DNA from: Bacteroidia bacterium
GTDB taxonomy: Bacteria; Bacteroidota; Bacteroidia; Cytophagales; JAAEPT01
Assembly: GCA_030431525.1 (NCBI GenBank)
Contig: JAUIJC010000023.1
Location: 1-64,000 of the forward strand
Direction: 5' to 3'
DNA: 64,000 nt
Translations under genes and position numbers: made by a program
The notes under the pieces: generated by a model
Databases searched by the model: none
What the model saw: only the letters and a program-made list of their open reading frames with translations
What the model was told of the DNA's origin: nothing
Shown: positions 25,701 to 33,963 of the stretch, one piece after another
Numbering within the stretch: position 1 is the stretch's first letter
Layout: each line of letters starts with the position of its first letter

Positions 25701-26913
25701 ATTCTGTAGGATTCGTTACAGTTGTAGGACTCCCTTGAACCGCAAGAGGATATGAATAAGGAAGCGCTAAAATGATTTCATCGATAACAGGCCCCATTTC
25801 ACTAAAAGGAACTGTGCCACCTAAGCCTCCTGCTAATTCTTCAAATTTTGCTTGAACGACAGGGGTTACGTCTGTTGGGAAATTTACAGATCTATAAAAC
25901 CTTGATATTATCGACAAATAACGTTCAACATCAGTCCAAGCAATATCTTCATTATAAAACCCTCCAAAGATTGCATCATACGCTGGGTCTGAAGGATATT
26001 GATTACTCGTCACATCATTTTCCAACAAGGCAATATACATCGCAACGTCTGCAACATACCCCCCAGCCGCTTCAGTAAGCCCTGTCCAGTTATCATTTGC
26101 TGATTGACTTCCATCAAAAAAACTCACATTCGGTTGAAAACCATTAATACCTATATTATAACCTGATGCTGAAACCTTCACGTAGGCATATTCATCGGCT
26201 GCACAGTCAATACTTTCATATACATCAAAACCTAATGCATTATTATATACTTCCTTTGTGTAAATATCATAATAAGACTTAGCAAGAGCTCCATTCACAA
26301 AGTTTCCATCTCCGCCTAAGATATTTTCTACTTCAACTGCTGAATAAGGCAAAACAGTTGGATAATTCTGAATCAATTGTACTAAACCTGGACCATTTAA
26401 GTTAGCTCCAGCTGCAGCATCCTGAAACGAAAAACACGTAATATCCCCACCCTGATACAAGGTTTCAAATGGCGCTGCCGAAGCATCAAAAGCTGTTTTA
26501 TCTGTTGAATACAAAGGCGGTGCTTTACTTGGATCATTCCAAACATCTGTTGAGTTACACACAAACTCGGTTTCTTGCATGACCGTTGCCAGCCAATATC
26601 CAATCTGGGGGTTTTCAACCCTATGGATAATATTCCTCTGGTAATTCCATGCATGTGCAATTGCCATTGCATATTCAGGTTTATTCGATGGAATGTAAAC
26701 TCTCCTTCGTTCGTTGACGCTTTTATTCCTTAGAATTTCCCCTTGCCCTAAATAAATCCCGTCTGCTCTTGTAGGATCAGTTGGTGTTTGGGTTTTTATA
26801 AATGTAACTCTGGAAAAATGACCTTCACCAGGGTAAGAAGGACAATCGTTTTGCCCGTACCCCCAAGTACCAAAAAGCGCAAACGAAAAGACTAACAGTA
26901 ATAATTTTCTCAT
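19708..26913 (-). CDS. Giant secreted surface protein: lysozyme-like N-terminal segment, Ig-like repeats, CHU_C (T9SS type B) sorting domain
   Basis: 2401 residues from the ATG at 26913, which opens a signal peptide (ends GTWGYGQ). Residues 80-345 contain MQETEF (112-117), GPGLVQLI (174-181) and YNIGINGF (252-259), spaced like the Glu, G-L-M-Q and A-Y-N-x-G motifs of lytic transglycosylases; this assignment is my inference. An Ig-like domain follows (about 385-475), then mixed beta domains. From about 1315 to 2235 there are ten diverged Ig-like repeats of about 92 residues (ICEG..., SPTYQWFV..., LxDGxxVxV..., CV). The last 85 residues (FTPNGDGYND, FNRWGN, PDGVYFFVL) are the gliding-associated CHU_C domain. 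It ends at a terminator. Likely an adhesin or surface-attached hydrolase. Confidence 0.85.
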   Translation of the reverse strand: MRKLLLLVFSFALFGTWGYGQNDCPSYPGEGHFSRVTFIKTQTPTDPTRADGIYLGQGEILRNKSVNERRRVYIPSNKPEYAMAIAHAWNYQRNIIHRVENPQIGYWLATVMQETEFVCNSTDVWNDPSKAPPLYSTDKTAFDASAAPFETLYQGGDITCFSFQDAAAGANLNGPGLVQLIQNYPTVLPYSAVEVENILGGDGNFVNGALAKSYYDIYTKEVYNNALGFDVYESIDCAADEYAYVKVSASGYNIGINGFQPNVSFFDGSQSANDNWTGLTEAAGGYVADVAMYIALLENDVTSNQYPSDPAYDAIFGGFYNEDIAWTDVERYLSIISRFYRSVNFPTDVTPVVQAKFEELAGGLGGTVPFSEMGPVIDEIILALPYSYPLAVQGSPTTVTNPTECSGNKVPYGSIEIVSGNTELCVGESVTLELVVESGGGSNPTFKWYRNDDPTTIISTERELVISPSVAEEASYGAEICNDEGNCYRIGVNDDNPCKDPRNANGFWVKSEDCSLCPFRASSSAINTECKGTSEGSITLTLTDAPANYEVKYEASTTLGVVEKTFTSSGNTVLIEGLRDGSYSFELTDLLDSDCKAFTNIVVGYNTEINEYVEAELVNIDNCVADIEAKIEELPQPCTWKVKTWNPVTFQWNFSYRASVRTSRGEQISDFYTKEYPAPSKYSVSTNAQIFEHEFQLYSGDTIFFGHTLATYNGSIGDDYQTKLFDEDDNELITVPLPKNNVKFGEIVEEDFYVVSCPYDPPAYEFAWTPAVNEVSQTPTEFVGKAPVLDNEDVTYVVTAINKDNPQCTLKDSVTVLKDPSCLVSCFNPESAQLRNKGVNIDGNVSVCENAILSGYNLTTVTGGVGKFSYELWKDGAAVETNESGVFTLTEEGTYFVEVRDANMPLDVSCQTTSNTINLQIDGPEIEEICLNESNELSFGDGNQWEWFYGGNSLGIQAPNDVLSWTPPSSISEGDIIQLTIDKVAPSALTPVLGGNSLAYVGPSTFSFTVNKPVRLVSFETSCFRLTNSCPAQGQFYNGNLEITGPSGQTIPVSVVAANGGGENNEVVVNAVLQPGSYTMTIPNVSLMANGAGTTSIPGYVSISAGAEIPFTNLKFEDLGTYYPQEGCFPLTMDVTAKSCVVCTQPSKPGIAEGNLELCEDESVQTLTATNVDAGANYVWLSGSVEIHSGEDSTILRNDKLMALGVGTHTITVRAEDPAESTCFEVSDAITVTIDAEPSQPSIVTTDQNICVGNITLDPGAVTGGTWSVNTSASLSGNDATGLVIGDNIFTYSVSSVNGHCLDKTDDVTITRVDLIDPKVDVAEDVNNICEGTDVTFTATITDGGTTPTYQWKSSVNGNVGSNSATYNSTDLVDGEKISVEVSYAEACVNTPVASNEVTVNVTTKLDPSITISADKTTICEGEEVSFSIDSKSGLGSSPTYQWFVAGNSVAGETNETFKSSSLTDGQEVHVKLKVDETCVVSTQTVESNKVPIKVNPNLTPDIQIIADKTSICTGEEVIFSIDSEDNAGSSPTYEWFVGTTSVGNGSEYKSTGFTNGDKVTAVLTSSETCTTSPTATSNEVTINVGPPAIPDVSIQVDKSSICKGDEVTYTAVPSGGTWVDPQFEWFVNTISVQTGSETEYKTSALDNGDVVEVKMTVSETCVTTDAANASAASVTVNAPQEPKVEIIAAANTLCDLSPSTTFSVVNMENEGTSPTFVWVLNTIEQSLETNDKYTPVSLNHGDEVYVKMTSDAGCITTAQVSSDVEKIKVTSAVIPVVEIIETSSSPICEGSPFEAKVTKAEGKEDGLTTFTWYVDNNITTQTGENFSMVLTDGQTVMVKMENLSACATLPFDDSDPLTAKYTPKLDPSVTIQATTGMPVCEGDNINFSATPVQEGAGVTTVEWFVNNASMHTGNTYSPSYLLDGDIVKATLTVSETCVVGSQVVTSTNTIIADVTPLAIPKVTIEADKIGAYCEGEQAVISIKSLENAGATQDYIWKINNLNQTTTKPEELEISSLTSGNVEVSLEVIITDADVCVTTPLITSDPLTINVTPNVVPEVSLEDFVGCEGLPVFMLADAKGTESPSYRWLKNGVEEFDETSFIYSKGDQLMDGDVLEVKVSSGAPCVVTPNEETATATVTIYPNPSPIVQTLDGKQDQVSICENDALELMVVDAVADVNDATWWFEPTGQVATGEKYQVDSVDLSQSGVYYVTLANGSCPTEVESNKLTVNVVETPKGAFITDPNYFIIEDDEATIEAAGSAYDSYVWNIDPAVALEEGDLYVKGYPTETSTVTLTLTNQGLCSTEIKYNLTVTESIKFADAFTPNGDGYNDTWIITGLEVYPQMHIQIFNRWGNLVHEQYNGYEPWNGTREGKELPDGVYFFVLEPNGGSQSFRGTVTIAR

Positions 26914-27070
26914 AGGACTATCATTGTTCCTTAACACATCCATGCAATTTACCATATTGCCTTGGAATAAGTATATCTACTTTCTATGGGAAATGTAAAC
27001 ACCTTGGAAATGATTAAAAGTTCGAACAACCCTCAAAAAGAGACCTTTTTGTAAGATTCTGAGCAGTTCA

Positions 27071-27100
27071 CAAAAAAAAGGGAGTCTTTCGAACTCCCTT
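27071..27100 (-). terminator. Rho-independent terminator of tex
   Basis: Arms AAGGGAGT (27078-27085) and ACTCCCTT (27093-27100). On the minus strand the hairpin is followed by eight T residues, 27 bases after the tex stop. Confidence 0.9.
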
Positions 27101-27126
27101 ATAATTAATGATTTATTAAAACTCCT

Positions 27127-29337
27127 TCAGGAAAACTTCCCTTTCAACATGGCCAGCTTATCAGCCAAATCATTGGTATCAGACGTTTTCTCTGATTTCA
27201 CCCTTTTTTTCGGTGTTTGAACTTGATTACCAGCATTTCCCTTCATGGAAAGGGCAATCCTTTTTCTGGCCAAATCAACCTCTGTAACGATCACATTTAC
27301 CTTCTGCCCTACTTTCACTACTTCGTTTGGATCACTCACAAATCGGTCGGCCAATTGGCTAATATGCACCAGACCATCCTGGTGAACACCAACATCCACA
27401 AAGGCGCCAAACTTGGTAACATTCGTTACGATGCCAGGCAATTGCATCCCGATTTTCAGGTCCTCTGGATGGTGAACCGAATCATCGAATGAGAATACCT
27501 CGAAAGCCTCACGTGGGTCACGGCCTGGCTTTTCAAGTTCGTCCAAAATATCTTTCAGGGTTGGAATCCCGATAGAGTCGGTCACATAACGGTTGAGGTC
27601 GATGGACTTTCTCAAAGCTGAATCCTCCATCAATTTGGCAATGGTTGTTCCCAAATCAGAGGCCATTTTCTTGACCGCCTCGTAGCTTTCAGGATGGACG
27701 GCACTTGCATCCAATGGGTTCTTAGCACCACGGATACGCAGGAATCCAGCGGACTGCTCGAAGGCTTTTGGGCCAAGGCCTTTCACCTTTTTCAGTTGGG
27801 CACGACTGGTAAAAGGACCGTTTTCTTTACGGTATTGGATGATGTTTTCCGCCATTTTTGGTCCCACTCCCGAGACATAGGCCAACAATTGCTTACTCGC
27901 CGTATTGACCTCCACGCCCACTTTGTTCACACAGCTCATCACCACATCATCCAAACCTTTTTTCAAGGAAGACTGGTCCACATCGTGCTGGTACTGTCCC
28001 ACCCCAATGGATTTAGGATCAATCTTTACCAACTCCGCCAAAGGGTCCACCAATCGGCGTCCAATCGACACGGCCCCACGGACGGTAACATCATAATCAG
28101 GGAACTCCTCGCGGGCCACCTCGGAGGCTGAGTAAATGGACGCTCCACTTTCATTCACCACAATGACAGGAATTCCCAAGTCCAAGTTTTTCACAAAACG
28201 CTCAGTCTCCCTCCCTGCGGTGCCATTGCCCACAGCGACAGCCTCCAAGCCATATTTCTTCACCAAATCCTTGACAACTGCACCTGCCTTGGCCACCTCA
28301 TTTTGTGGCTCATTTGGATAGATCGCTGTATTGGTAAGCAGGTTTCCTTGTTTATCCAAGCAGACCAATTTACAACCTGTACGAAAGCCTGGGTCCAAGG
28401 CCAAAATGGATTTTTCGCCCAATGGCGAGGCCAATAACAACTCTCGGAGGTTTTCAGAAAATACGCGAATAGCCTCTTCGTCGGCCTTCTTTTTCAGCTC
28501 GGCGCGCATCTCATTTTCCAAGGAAGGTTTCAGCAAACGCTTGTAAGCATCGTCAGTCGCCAACTTTAATTGCTTGGCGCATTCCCCATTTCCCTTGACG
28601 AACTGGTCGTCTAATACGTGAACAGCTTCATCGGCATCAGGAGCAATATTCAAGGACAGCATGCCTTCATTTTCTCCTCGGAACATGGCCAACAATCGGT
28701 GAGAAGGCGCCTTGGAAATTGGCTCGTTCCAATCAAAATAATCTTGGTATTTGGACGCATCTTCCTTCTTTCCACGGGCAACTTTACAGGCCACCTCTCC
28801 TTTTCTTCGGAAAACCTTCCGCAACTTTTCACGGCATTCGGCATCCTCACTGATTTGCTCGGCAATGATATGGCGGGCACCTTCCAAGGCTTCCTCCACA
28901 TCAGCGAGATGTTTCTTGGCTTCCTGCGAAAGCCCTACACCTTTGCCCGAAAAAATAAGGTCAGCCAATGGCTGAAGGCCTTTTTCCTTAGCGATGGTTG
29001 CCTTCGTCCTGCGTTTCTTTTTAAAGGGCAAATACAAGTCTTCTACCTTGGCCAAGGTCTTGGCCTCCAAAATGGCTTTCTTCAATTCAGCTGTCAGTAA
29101 GCCTTGTTCATCAATAGCTTTCAGGACACTTTCCTTGCGTTTCTCCAGTTCCTGAAGTTTTTCCCACGCATCACGAACCTGAGCAATGGCCACCTCATCC
29201 AAACCTCCTGTGCGCTCTTTTCTGTATCGAGCAATGAAGGGAACAGTCGCCCCTTCTTCAAAAAGTGCTAAAACGTTTTCCACTCCCTTCAAAGGGAGCC
29301 CCAAAGCTTTTGAAATAGCATTCGCAGTCTTTTCCAT
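27127..29337 (-). CDS. tex: Tex-family S1 RNA-binding protein
   Basis: 736-residue cytoplasmic nucleic-acid-binding protein related to Bordetella Tex and yeast Spt6, thought to act in transcription. N-terminal helical region opens with the family's ALGLPLKGVENVLALFEEGA. A YqgF/RNase-H-like domain is near 330-450 (LALDPGFRTGCK). Helix-hairpin-helix motifs are near 500-570 (YVSGVGPKMAENI). A C-terminal S1 domain is near 650-720 (GIVTNVTKFGAFVDVG, DGLVHISQL). Length is normal. A lone gene with its own terminator. Confidence 0.95.
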   Translation of the reverse strand: MEKTANAISKALGLPLKGVENVLALFEEGATVPFIARYRKERTGGLDEVAIAQVRDAWEKLQELEKRKESVLKAIDEQGLLTAELKKAILEAKTLAKVEDLYLPFKKKRRTKATIAKEKGLQPLADLIFSGKGVGLSQEAKKHLADVEEALEGARHIIAEQISEDAECREKLRKVFRRKGEVACKVARGKKEDASKYQDYFDWNEPISKAPSHRLLAMFRGENEGMLSLNIAPDADEAVHVLDDQFVKGNGECAKQLKLATDDAYKRLLKPSLENEMRAELKKKADEEAIRVFSENLRELLLASPLGEKSILALDPGFRTGCKLVCLDKQGNLLTNTAIYPNEPQNEVAKAGAVVKDLVKKYGLEAVAVGNGTAGRETERFVKNLDLGIPVIVVNESGASIYSASEVAREEFPDYDVTVRGAVSIGRRLVDPLAELVKIDPKSIGVGQYQHDVDQSSLKKGLDDVVMSCVNKVGVEVNTASKQLLAYVSGVGPKMAENIIQYRKENGPFTSRAQLKKVKGLGPKAFEQSAGFLRIRGAKNPLDASAVHPESYEAVKKMASDLGTTIAKLMEDSALRKSIDLNRYVTDSIGIPTLKDILDELEKPGRDPREAFEVFSFDDSVHHPEDLKIGMQLPGIVTNVTKFGAFVDVGVHQDGLVHISQLADRFVSDPNEVVKVGQKVNVIVTEVDLARKRIALSMKGNAGNQVQTPKKRVKSEKTSDTNDLADKLAMLKGKFS

Positions 29338-29370
29338 GGAGACAATTTAAGGCTATTTCTTTGACATGCA

Positions 29371-29486
29371 CGTAGAGACAGGGCATTGCCCTGTCTAAAC
29401 CGCCTAAGTTGGCGCAGATACCCCAGTGTCAATTTATTTGGAGGCTTGCTGTGGGTGTGAAGACAGGGCAATACCCTGTCTCTACG
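29371..29486. repeat. Composite element with 26-bp palindromic inverted ends (GAGACAGGGC type)
   Basis: Left end 29371-29396 and right end 29461-29486 are inverted copies with one mismatch, and each folds on itself (ACAGGGC-ATT-GCCCTGT). The 64-base spacer includes CGCCTAAGTTGGCG. It lies between tex and the T9SS type A gene, touching the stop of the latter at 29482. A single half-copy is inside folC. Confidence 0.9.
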
Positions 29487-32016
29487 GGAATACAATTGGA
29501 AAAACCTTCTGCTCCCCTTCAAATTCAACTTCCAACAAATACATCCCCTGCGGAACATCCATCAAAAAACTGGCTGTCCCTCCTTCATTCACCTCCAAAT
29601 CTCCAGACCAAAATAGTCTTCCACTCATATCTGTTATCGAACAATAAAGAGATTCCCCAGCGTGGTTCGTCCCCACTTTTATATTCACCTTTCCGTCAAA
29701 AACAGGATTGGGGAAAACCATCAACTGACTTTCAGTTGGCTGGAATGAAATGTCTCCTAGCACTTCGAGCGTGCCATTCGTATCTCGCTGAATCAAGCGA
29801 TAGTACACCACCTCATTAGGCAAGTCTTCCTCTAACCATTGATAACTCAATGAATCGTTGGCGAGCACAAACGTGACTTCCTGAAACTCTACACCATCAA
29901 ACGACTTTTGGAGGATGTATCCTTCATTTCGATACTCCGAAACTGTCAGCCAATTGAGTTGCAACCCGCCATCCTTTTCCTCTACTGAAAAATCCAATAA
30001 CTCCACGGGAAGCACAATCGGACTTCCCAAAGCAATGGCAAAGTGAGAAAAACTCGTTAATCCTTTCAAACTGGTGGTTACTTCACTTGAAGTTGAAGTG
30101 ATTTCCCCAGCATTACCCAATACCTCCCAAGACGAAACCACATCCGCCCTTTTGAGCATACGGCCAGAGTTTCCAACATTCCAATTACTATGACCTCTGG
30201 AAGTGACAATCACATTATAAATACCTGAAGTAGGCTGTTGGTCTGGCTCCACAGCCCAATAGCCATAATCCAAAAACTCAGTGACCTCCTTTCCTTCGGC
30301 CTCAATAGCTGGATTTATTGCTCCAAGATTGGTTTGATTGAACGAAGCACTCAAGTCATTCACACCAACCAAATCGGTCATTTCAATAGAAACTGGGTTG
30401 TAGAAATCCGAGGAGCCCACAGGAAAAACATAAGTTGACTGCACATCCACAGCTCGCTTCAACTCTCCTACCACATAACTGTTTTCTCCAAAACCGATTA
30501 ATGCACTGGAATCTGGATTGGTGATTTCCAAAACGTGTCCATTGGTATTCAAAACACCACTCACAAATTCCAACTTCGCCACTGAGAGATTGCCCTCTAA
30601 AAAAAGTCCATCTGGACCTGCATCCAGCTTAAAAGTAACACTGTCCGAAAACAGTAAACTTCCCGTTCCAGCAATGGAATTTTCACCTGTAAAAGACGAT
30701 GCCCTCGAAGGAGAAAAATTGAATGTTGCACCATTTTCCACTAGCAAGTCCCCAACTTCCAAATCAAGGGCTTTCTGGTTAGTGGCCGTTGTGATTTTCA
30801 GTGTGCCTTGAGCAATCACTAAAGAGTCTATTTCTCCCTGATTTGAACTGCCGAAAAGGACATTCACGGTTCCATCATAATCGAATGCAAAGTGGCTGTA
30901 AATCCGTCCTCCAAATGATGGCTGACTGTTTTGCTGGTGGATATACCAACTACCCTCCTCAAAATAAACCTTGGAATTTGGAGCCGTCAGACCAAATGGA
31001 TTTCCGCCATCCTTGCTGATATACTGACTGCCACTTTTAAAGACCACGGTGTTTTCGGAGCCAGAATCCCCAAAGGGATTTCCAGAGAAATTTTCCCCTT
31101 GAAAAACTGCTCCATCCTCAAAATTTACGGATGCAGAATCTTCTGCTAACAGCCGATGAGGCTCATCGCTTGGCCCATCAAACACCACTTTTCCCGAAAC
31201 GGAGGCATTTGCTCCTGACAATAACGAAAGCTCAAAAGCTTGGTCATCATAAATGGTCAAAATGGACGTTGCATCCACAGTCATTGACTGATTGACACTC
31301 AATCCACCGTCTCCTGAGAGCTTGATTTCTGAACCATTCTCCAACTGAAGACTAGCAATTTCTTGAGGTGAAATATTTGAAACATCAGAGATAACTCCAT
31401 CAAAAATCAAGGTATCCCAAGTGGTTGCACTGTTCCGCTCTGGCGACCAATTTGAAGGGTTTTGGAAATCATCACCCATGTTACCTGTCCATACATAACT
31501 GAACTGGCTCACCGAACCACCATCATAGCCCAACCAAGAAATATCATCCAACACAATTTGCTTTGTCCCTACTGACCGAAATTCCAGCGTAAACAGTCCT
31601 GAAACAGCAATATTTGAAAGCGTAAAATCCTCCACCTGATCCATTTGGCTTAGGGTAAACTCCCCCGTTTCCACTCCGTTAATCCAAACTTGAACGCTTC
31701 TTTCTGAAGCTGTTCCAGAGGTGAAATATGAACGTAGATTAAAGTTCAATTCCCAAATCCCGCCTGTCGCGGAGGTCTTTACATAGCCAGTTCCTGAAGT
31801 TGAAAACCCAATGGATTGCCCTGAAATCTGGTAAGAAGCACTTGGATTTCGGGCTTGTTCATATTCCCAAGCCAAACCATTGTCCCCGACATAACTCCCA
31901 GACGAATAGGCGCTTCCCGAAAGAATATGGTTAGAAAAAGTTTCACCTCCTTGGGCAAAGGATGCTTGTAGGGAAAGAAACATCCCCGCAAGCAGAAAAA
32001 AATAGCGTGGCATCAT
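29482..32016 (-). CDS. Secreted protein with T9SS type A sorting domain
   Basis: 844 residues, signal peptide to about residue 22 (LSLQASFAQ). The N-terminal 150 residues look like a carbohydrate-binding-type beta sandwich (WELNFNLRSYFTSG, VWINGV, VLDDISWLG). A middle region of low complexity and beta repeats recalls autotransporter-like pectin-lyase folds. The C-terminal 85 residues (VFPNPVFDGKVNI, MSGRLFW, QGMYLLEVEF) are a type A T9SS sorting domain. ATG at 32016 and 32013 both fit; GTG at 32019 is less likely. The stop overlaps a composite repeat. No enzymatic motif seen; probably an adhesin or surface polymer binder. Confidence 0.82.
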   Translation of the reverse strand: MMPRYFFLLAGMFLSLQASFAQGGETFSNHILSGSAYSSGSYVGDNGLAWEYEQARNPSASYQISGQSIGFSTSGTGYVKTSATGGIWELNFNLRSYFTSGTASERSVQVWINGVETGEFTLSQMDQVEDFTLSNIAVSGLFTLEFRSVGTKQIVLDDISWLGYDGGSVSQFSYVWTGNMGDDFQNPSNWSPERNSATTWDTLIFDGVISDVSNISPQEIASLQLENGSEIKLSGDGGLSVNQSMTVDATSILTIYDDQAFELSLLSGANASVSGKVVFDGPSDEPHRLLAEDSASVNFEDGAVFQGENFSGNPFGDSGSENTVVFKSGSQYISKDGGNPFGLTAPNSKVYFEEGSWYIHQQNSQPSFGGRIYSHFAFDYDGTVNVLFGSSNQGEIDSLVIAQGTLKITTATNQKALDLEVGDLLVENGATFNFSPSRASSFTGENSIAGTGSLLFSDSVTFKLDAGPDGLFLEGNLSVAKLEFVSGVLNTNGHVLEITNPDSSALIGFGENSYVVGELKRAVDVQSTYVFPVGSSDFYNPVSIEMTDLVGVNDLSASFNQTNLGAINPAIEAEGKEVTEFLDYGYWAVEPDQQPTSGIYNVIVTSRGHSNWNVGNSGRMLKRADVVSSWEVLGNAGEITSTSSEVTTSLKGLTSFSHFAIALGSPIVLPVELLDFSVEEKDGGLQLNWLTVSEYRNEGYILQKSFDGVEFQEVTFVLANDSLSYQWLEEDLPNEVVYYRLIQRDTNGTLEVLGDISFQPTESQLMVFPNPVFDGKVNIKVGTNHAGESLYCSITDMSGRLFWSGDLEVNEGGTASFLMDVPQGMYLLEVEFEGEQKVFPIVFP

Positions 32017-32317
32017 CACTCAAAAAAATCACCAAGAAACTGATTTTCAAGGCCATGAAAATGCTTTTGACGCATTGGAATTGAAATACCAAAAATGAGG
32101 GTTTACGGACTTTTTCAAAGCGTCTAAATCAGGCTTCACAAGCTAAAATAGCCGTTATCAGCCCGTTTTTACGGATTTAGACCACACTCAATTCTTTAGC
32201 CCAAAAACAAGGCATTTTTTCATTCCAAAGAGAAAAATCTCAATGAATGTTAATTCTCCACCAAAACGAAGTGTTTTCAGAGTACCTTCTTAACGTCAGG
32301 TTCCGTAATTTTGCCGA
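32017..32317. other. Divergent intergenic region, about 300 bases
   Basis: AT-rich gap between the T9SS type A gene (minus) and guaA (plus). I see no ORF, RNA gene or strong hairpin. It must hold promoters for both genes. TAATTTTG at 32306-32313 fits the -7 consensus for guaA, but it would leave almost no leader and no good -33 box is at the right spacing. Confidence 0.6.
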
Positions 32318-33847
32318 ATGGAAGAGAAAATCATTATCCTAGACTTTGGCTCCCAGTACACGCAGTTGATTGCGCGTCGCATCAGGGAGTGCAATGTATA
32401 TTGCGAGATTCATCCTTATAACCACCTGCCTGAGTTTGACGAAAGCGTGAAGGGTTTGATCCTTTCAGGTAGCCCATGTTCCGTTCGTGAGGCCGATGCC
32501 CCGAACGTTGACTTGGACCAATTTAAAGGACGCTTCCCAATCTTGGGTATTTGCTTTGGCGCTCAGTTGATCGCCCACAAGCATGGCAACGAGGTCAAGC
32601 CTTCTTCCCACCGTGAGTATGGCCGTGCTTTGTTGACCAACGTGAAGTCAAACGAAGTCCTTTTCAAGGATGTGGCTGACATGTCACAGGTTTGGATGTC
32701 ACATGGTGACACCATCCAAGGACTTGGCGAGGAATTCGAAATCATCGCCCAAACCTCCTCTATCCCTGTTGCGGCCTACCGCATCAAAAACGAGGACATT
32801 TACGGCATCCAGTTCCACCCTGAAGTTACCCACTCTGTGGACGGAACAACGATCATCAAAAACTTCTTGGTTGACATCTGTGGCCTTTCACAGGATTGGA
32901 CCCCTGAGCACTTTGTTGAGGAGTCTGTAGCTGCCCTCAAGGAGCAACTTGGTGATGACAAAGTTGTGCTCGGTCTTTCAGGTGGTGTGGATTCTTCCGT
33001 TGCCGCTGTTTTGATTGACAAAGCCATCGGCAAAAACCTCTACTGTATTTTCGTAGACAACGGCCTCTTGCGCAAGAACGAATACGAAGAAGTATTGGAT
33101 TCTTACAAGCACATGGGCTTGAACGTGATTGGTGTTGACGCCAAGCAGGATTTCTATGATGCCTTGAAAGGCTTGAAGGATCCTGAGGACAAGCGTAAGG
33201 CCATTGGTCGTACCTTCATCGAGGTCTTCGACCGCGAAGCACACAAAATCGAAGGTGTTAAGTGGTTGGGTCAAGGAACCATCTACCCTGACGTTATCGA
33301 GTCTGTATCGGTTAAAGGTCCTTCTGCTACCATCAAGTCTCACCACAATGTTGGTGGTCTTCCTGAGAAAATGAACCTCAAGATTGTTGAGCCATTGCGT
33401 TCCCTCTTCAAGGATGAGGTTCGTCGCGTTGGTAAGGCACTTGAGATTGACCAAAACATCTTGGGTCGTCACCCATTCCCAGGCCCAGGCTTGGCTATCC
33501 GTATCTTGGGCGACATCACCGAGGAAAAAGTAAAAGTCCTTCAAGAAGTTGACGCCATCTTTATTGGTGGCCTGAAAGAATCTGGTCTTTACGACGAGGT
33601 TTGGCAGGCTGGCGTAATGTTGCTTCCTGTTCAGTCGGTAGGCGTAATGGGTGATGAGCGTACCTACGAAAATGTAGTAGCTCTTCGCGCTGTGACCAGC
33701 CACGACGGCATGACTGCCGACTGGTCCCGTTTGCCTTACGACTTCTTGGCTGATATATCCAACAAGGTCATCAACAGAGTGAAAGGAGTTAACCGTGTCG
33801 TTTATGACATCAGCTCCAAACCACCTGCGACCATTGAGTGGGAATAA
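32318..33847 (+). CDS. guaA: GMP synthase (glutamine-hydrolysing)
   Basis: Converts XMP to GMP using glutamine and ATP. The N-terminal class I amidotransferase has the catalytic Cys in [11 protein letters not shown] and the His-Glu in FHPEV. The ATP-pyrophosphatase domain carries the PP-loop [12 protein letters not shown], and the C-terminal dimerisation domain ends with KPPATIEWE, as in nearly all GuaA. Length 509 is normal. A lone gene followed by a repeat. Confidence 0.97.
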   Translation: MEEKIIILDFGSQYTQLIARRIRECNVYCEIHPYNHLPEFDESVKGLILSGSPCSVREADAPNVDLDQFKGRFPILGICFGAQLIAHKHGNEVKPSSHREYGRALLTNVKSNEVLFKDVADMSQVWMSHGDTIQGLGEEFEIIAQTSSIPVAAYRIKNEDIYGIQFHPEVTHSVDGTTIIKNFLVDICGLSQDWTPEHFVEESVAALKEQLGDDKVVLGLSGGVDSSVAAVLIDKAIGKNLYCIFVDNGLLRKNEYEEVLDSYKHMGLNVIGVDAKQDFYDALKGLKDPEDKRKAIGRTFIEVFDREAHKIEGVKWLGQGTIYPDVIESVSVKGPSATIKSHHNVGGLPEKMNLKIVEPLRSLFKDEVRRVGKALEIDQNILGRHPFPGPGLAIRILGDITEEKVKVLQEVDAIFIGGLKESGLYDEVWQAGVMLLPVQSVGVMGDERTYENVVALRAVTSHDGMTADWSRLPYDFLADISNKVINRVKGVNRVVYDISSKPPATIEWE

Positions 33848-33868
33848 TCTGCAACTGACATATTAGTT

Positions 33869-33945
33869 GTACAATGTATCATGTATCATGTACTATGACA
33901 GTTCACACGGGCTTCATAGTACATGATACTTTGTACTTGATACAC
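33869..33945. repeat. Inverted repeat, GTATCATGTACTATGA type
   Basis: Exact 16-base arms at 33883-33898 and 33914-33929, with a wider weaker match out to 33869 and 33945. It is related in sequence to the 15621-15690 repeat. Lies between guaA and the LpoA-like gene. Confidence 0.82.
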
Positions 33946-33963
33946 AAAATTTCTTAAGCTCCT

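Noticed and set aside
32978-33703. 241-codon minus-strand frame
   Set aside because: Antisense to guaA, which is certain; no independent evidence.
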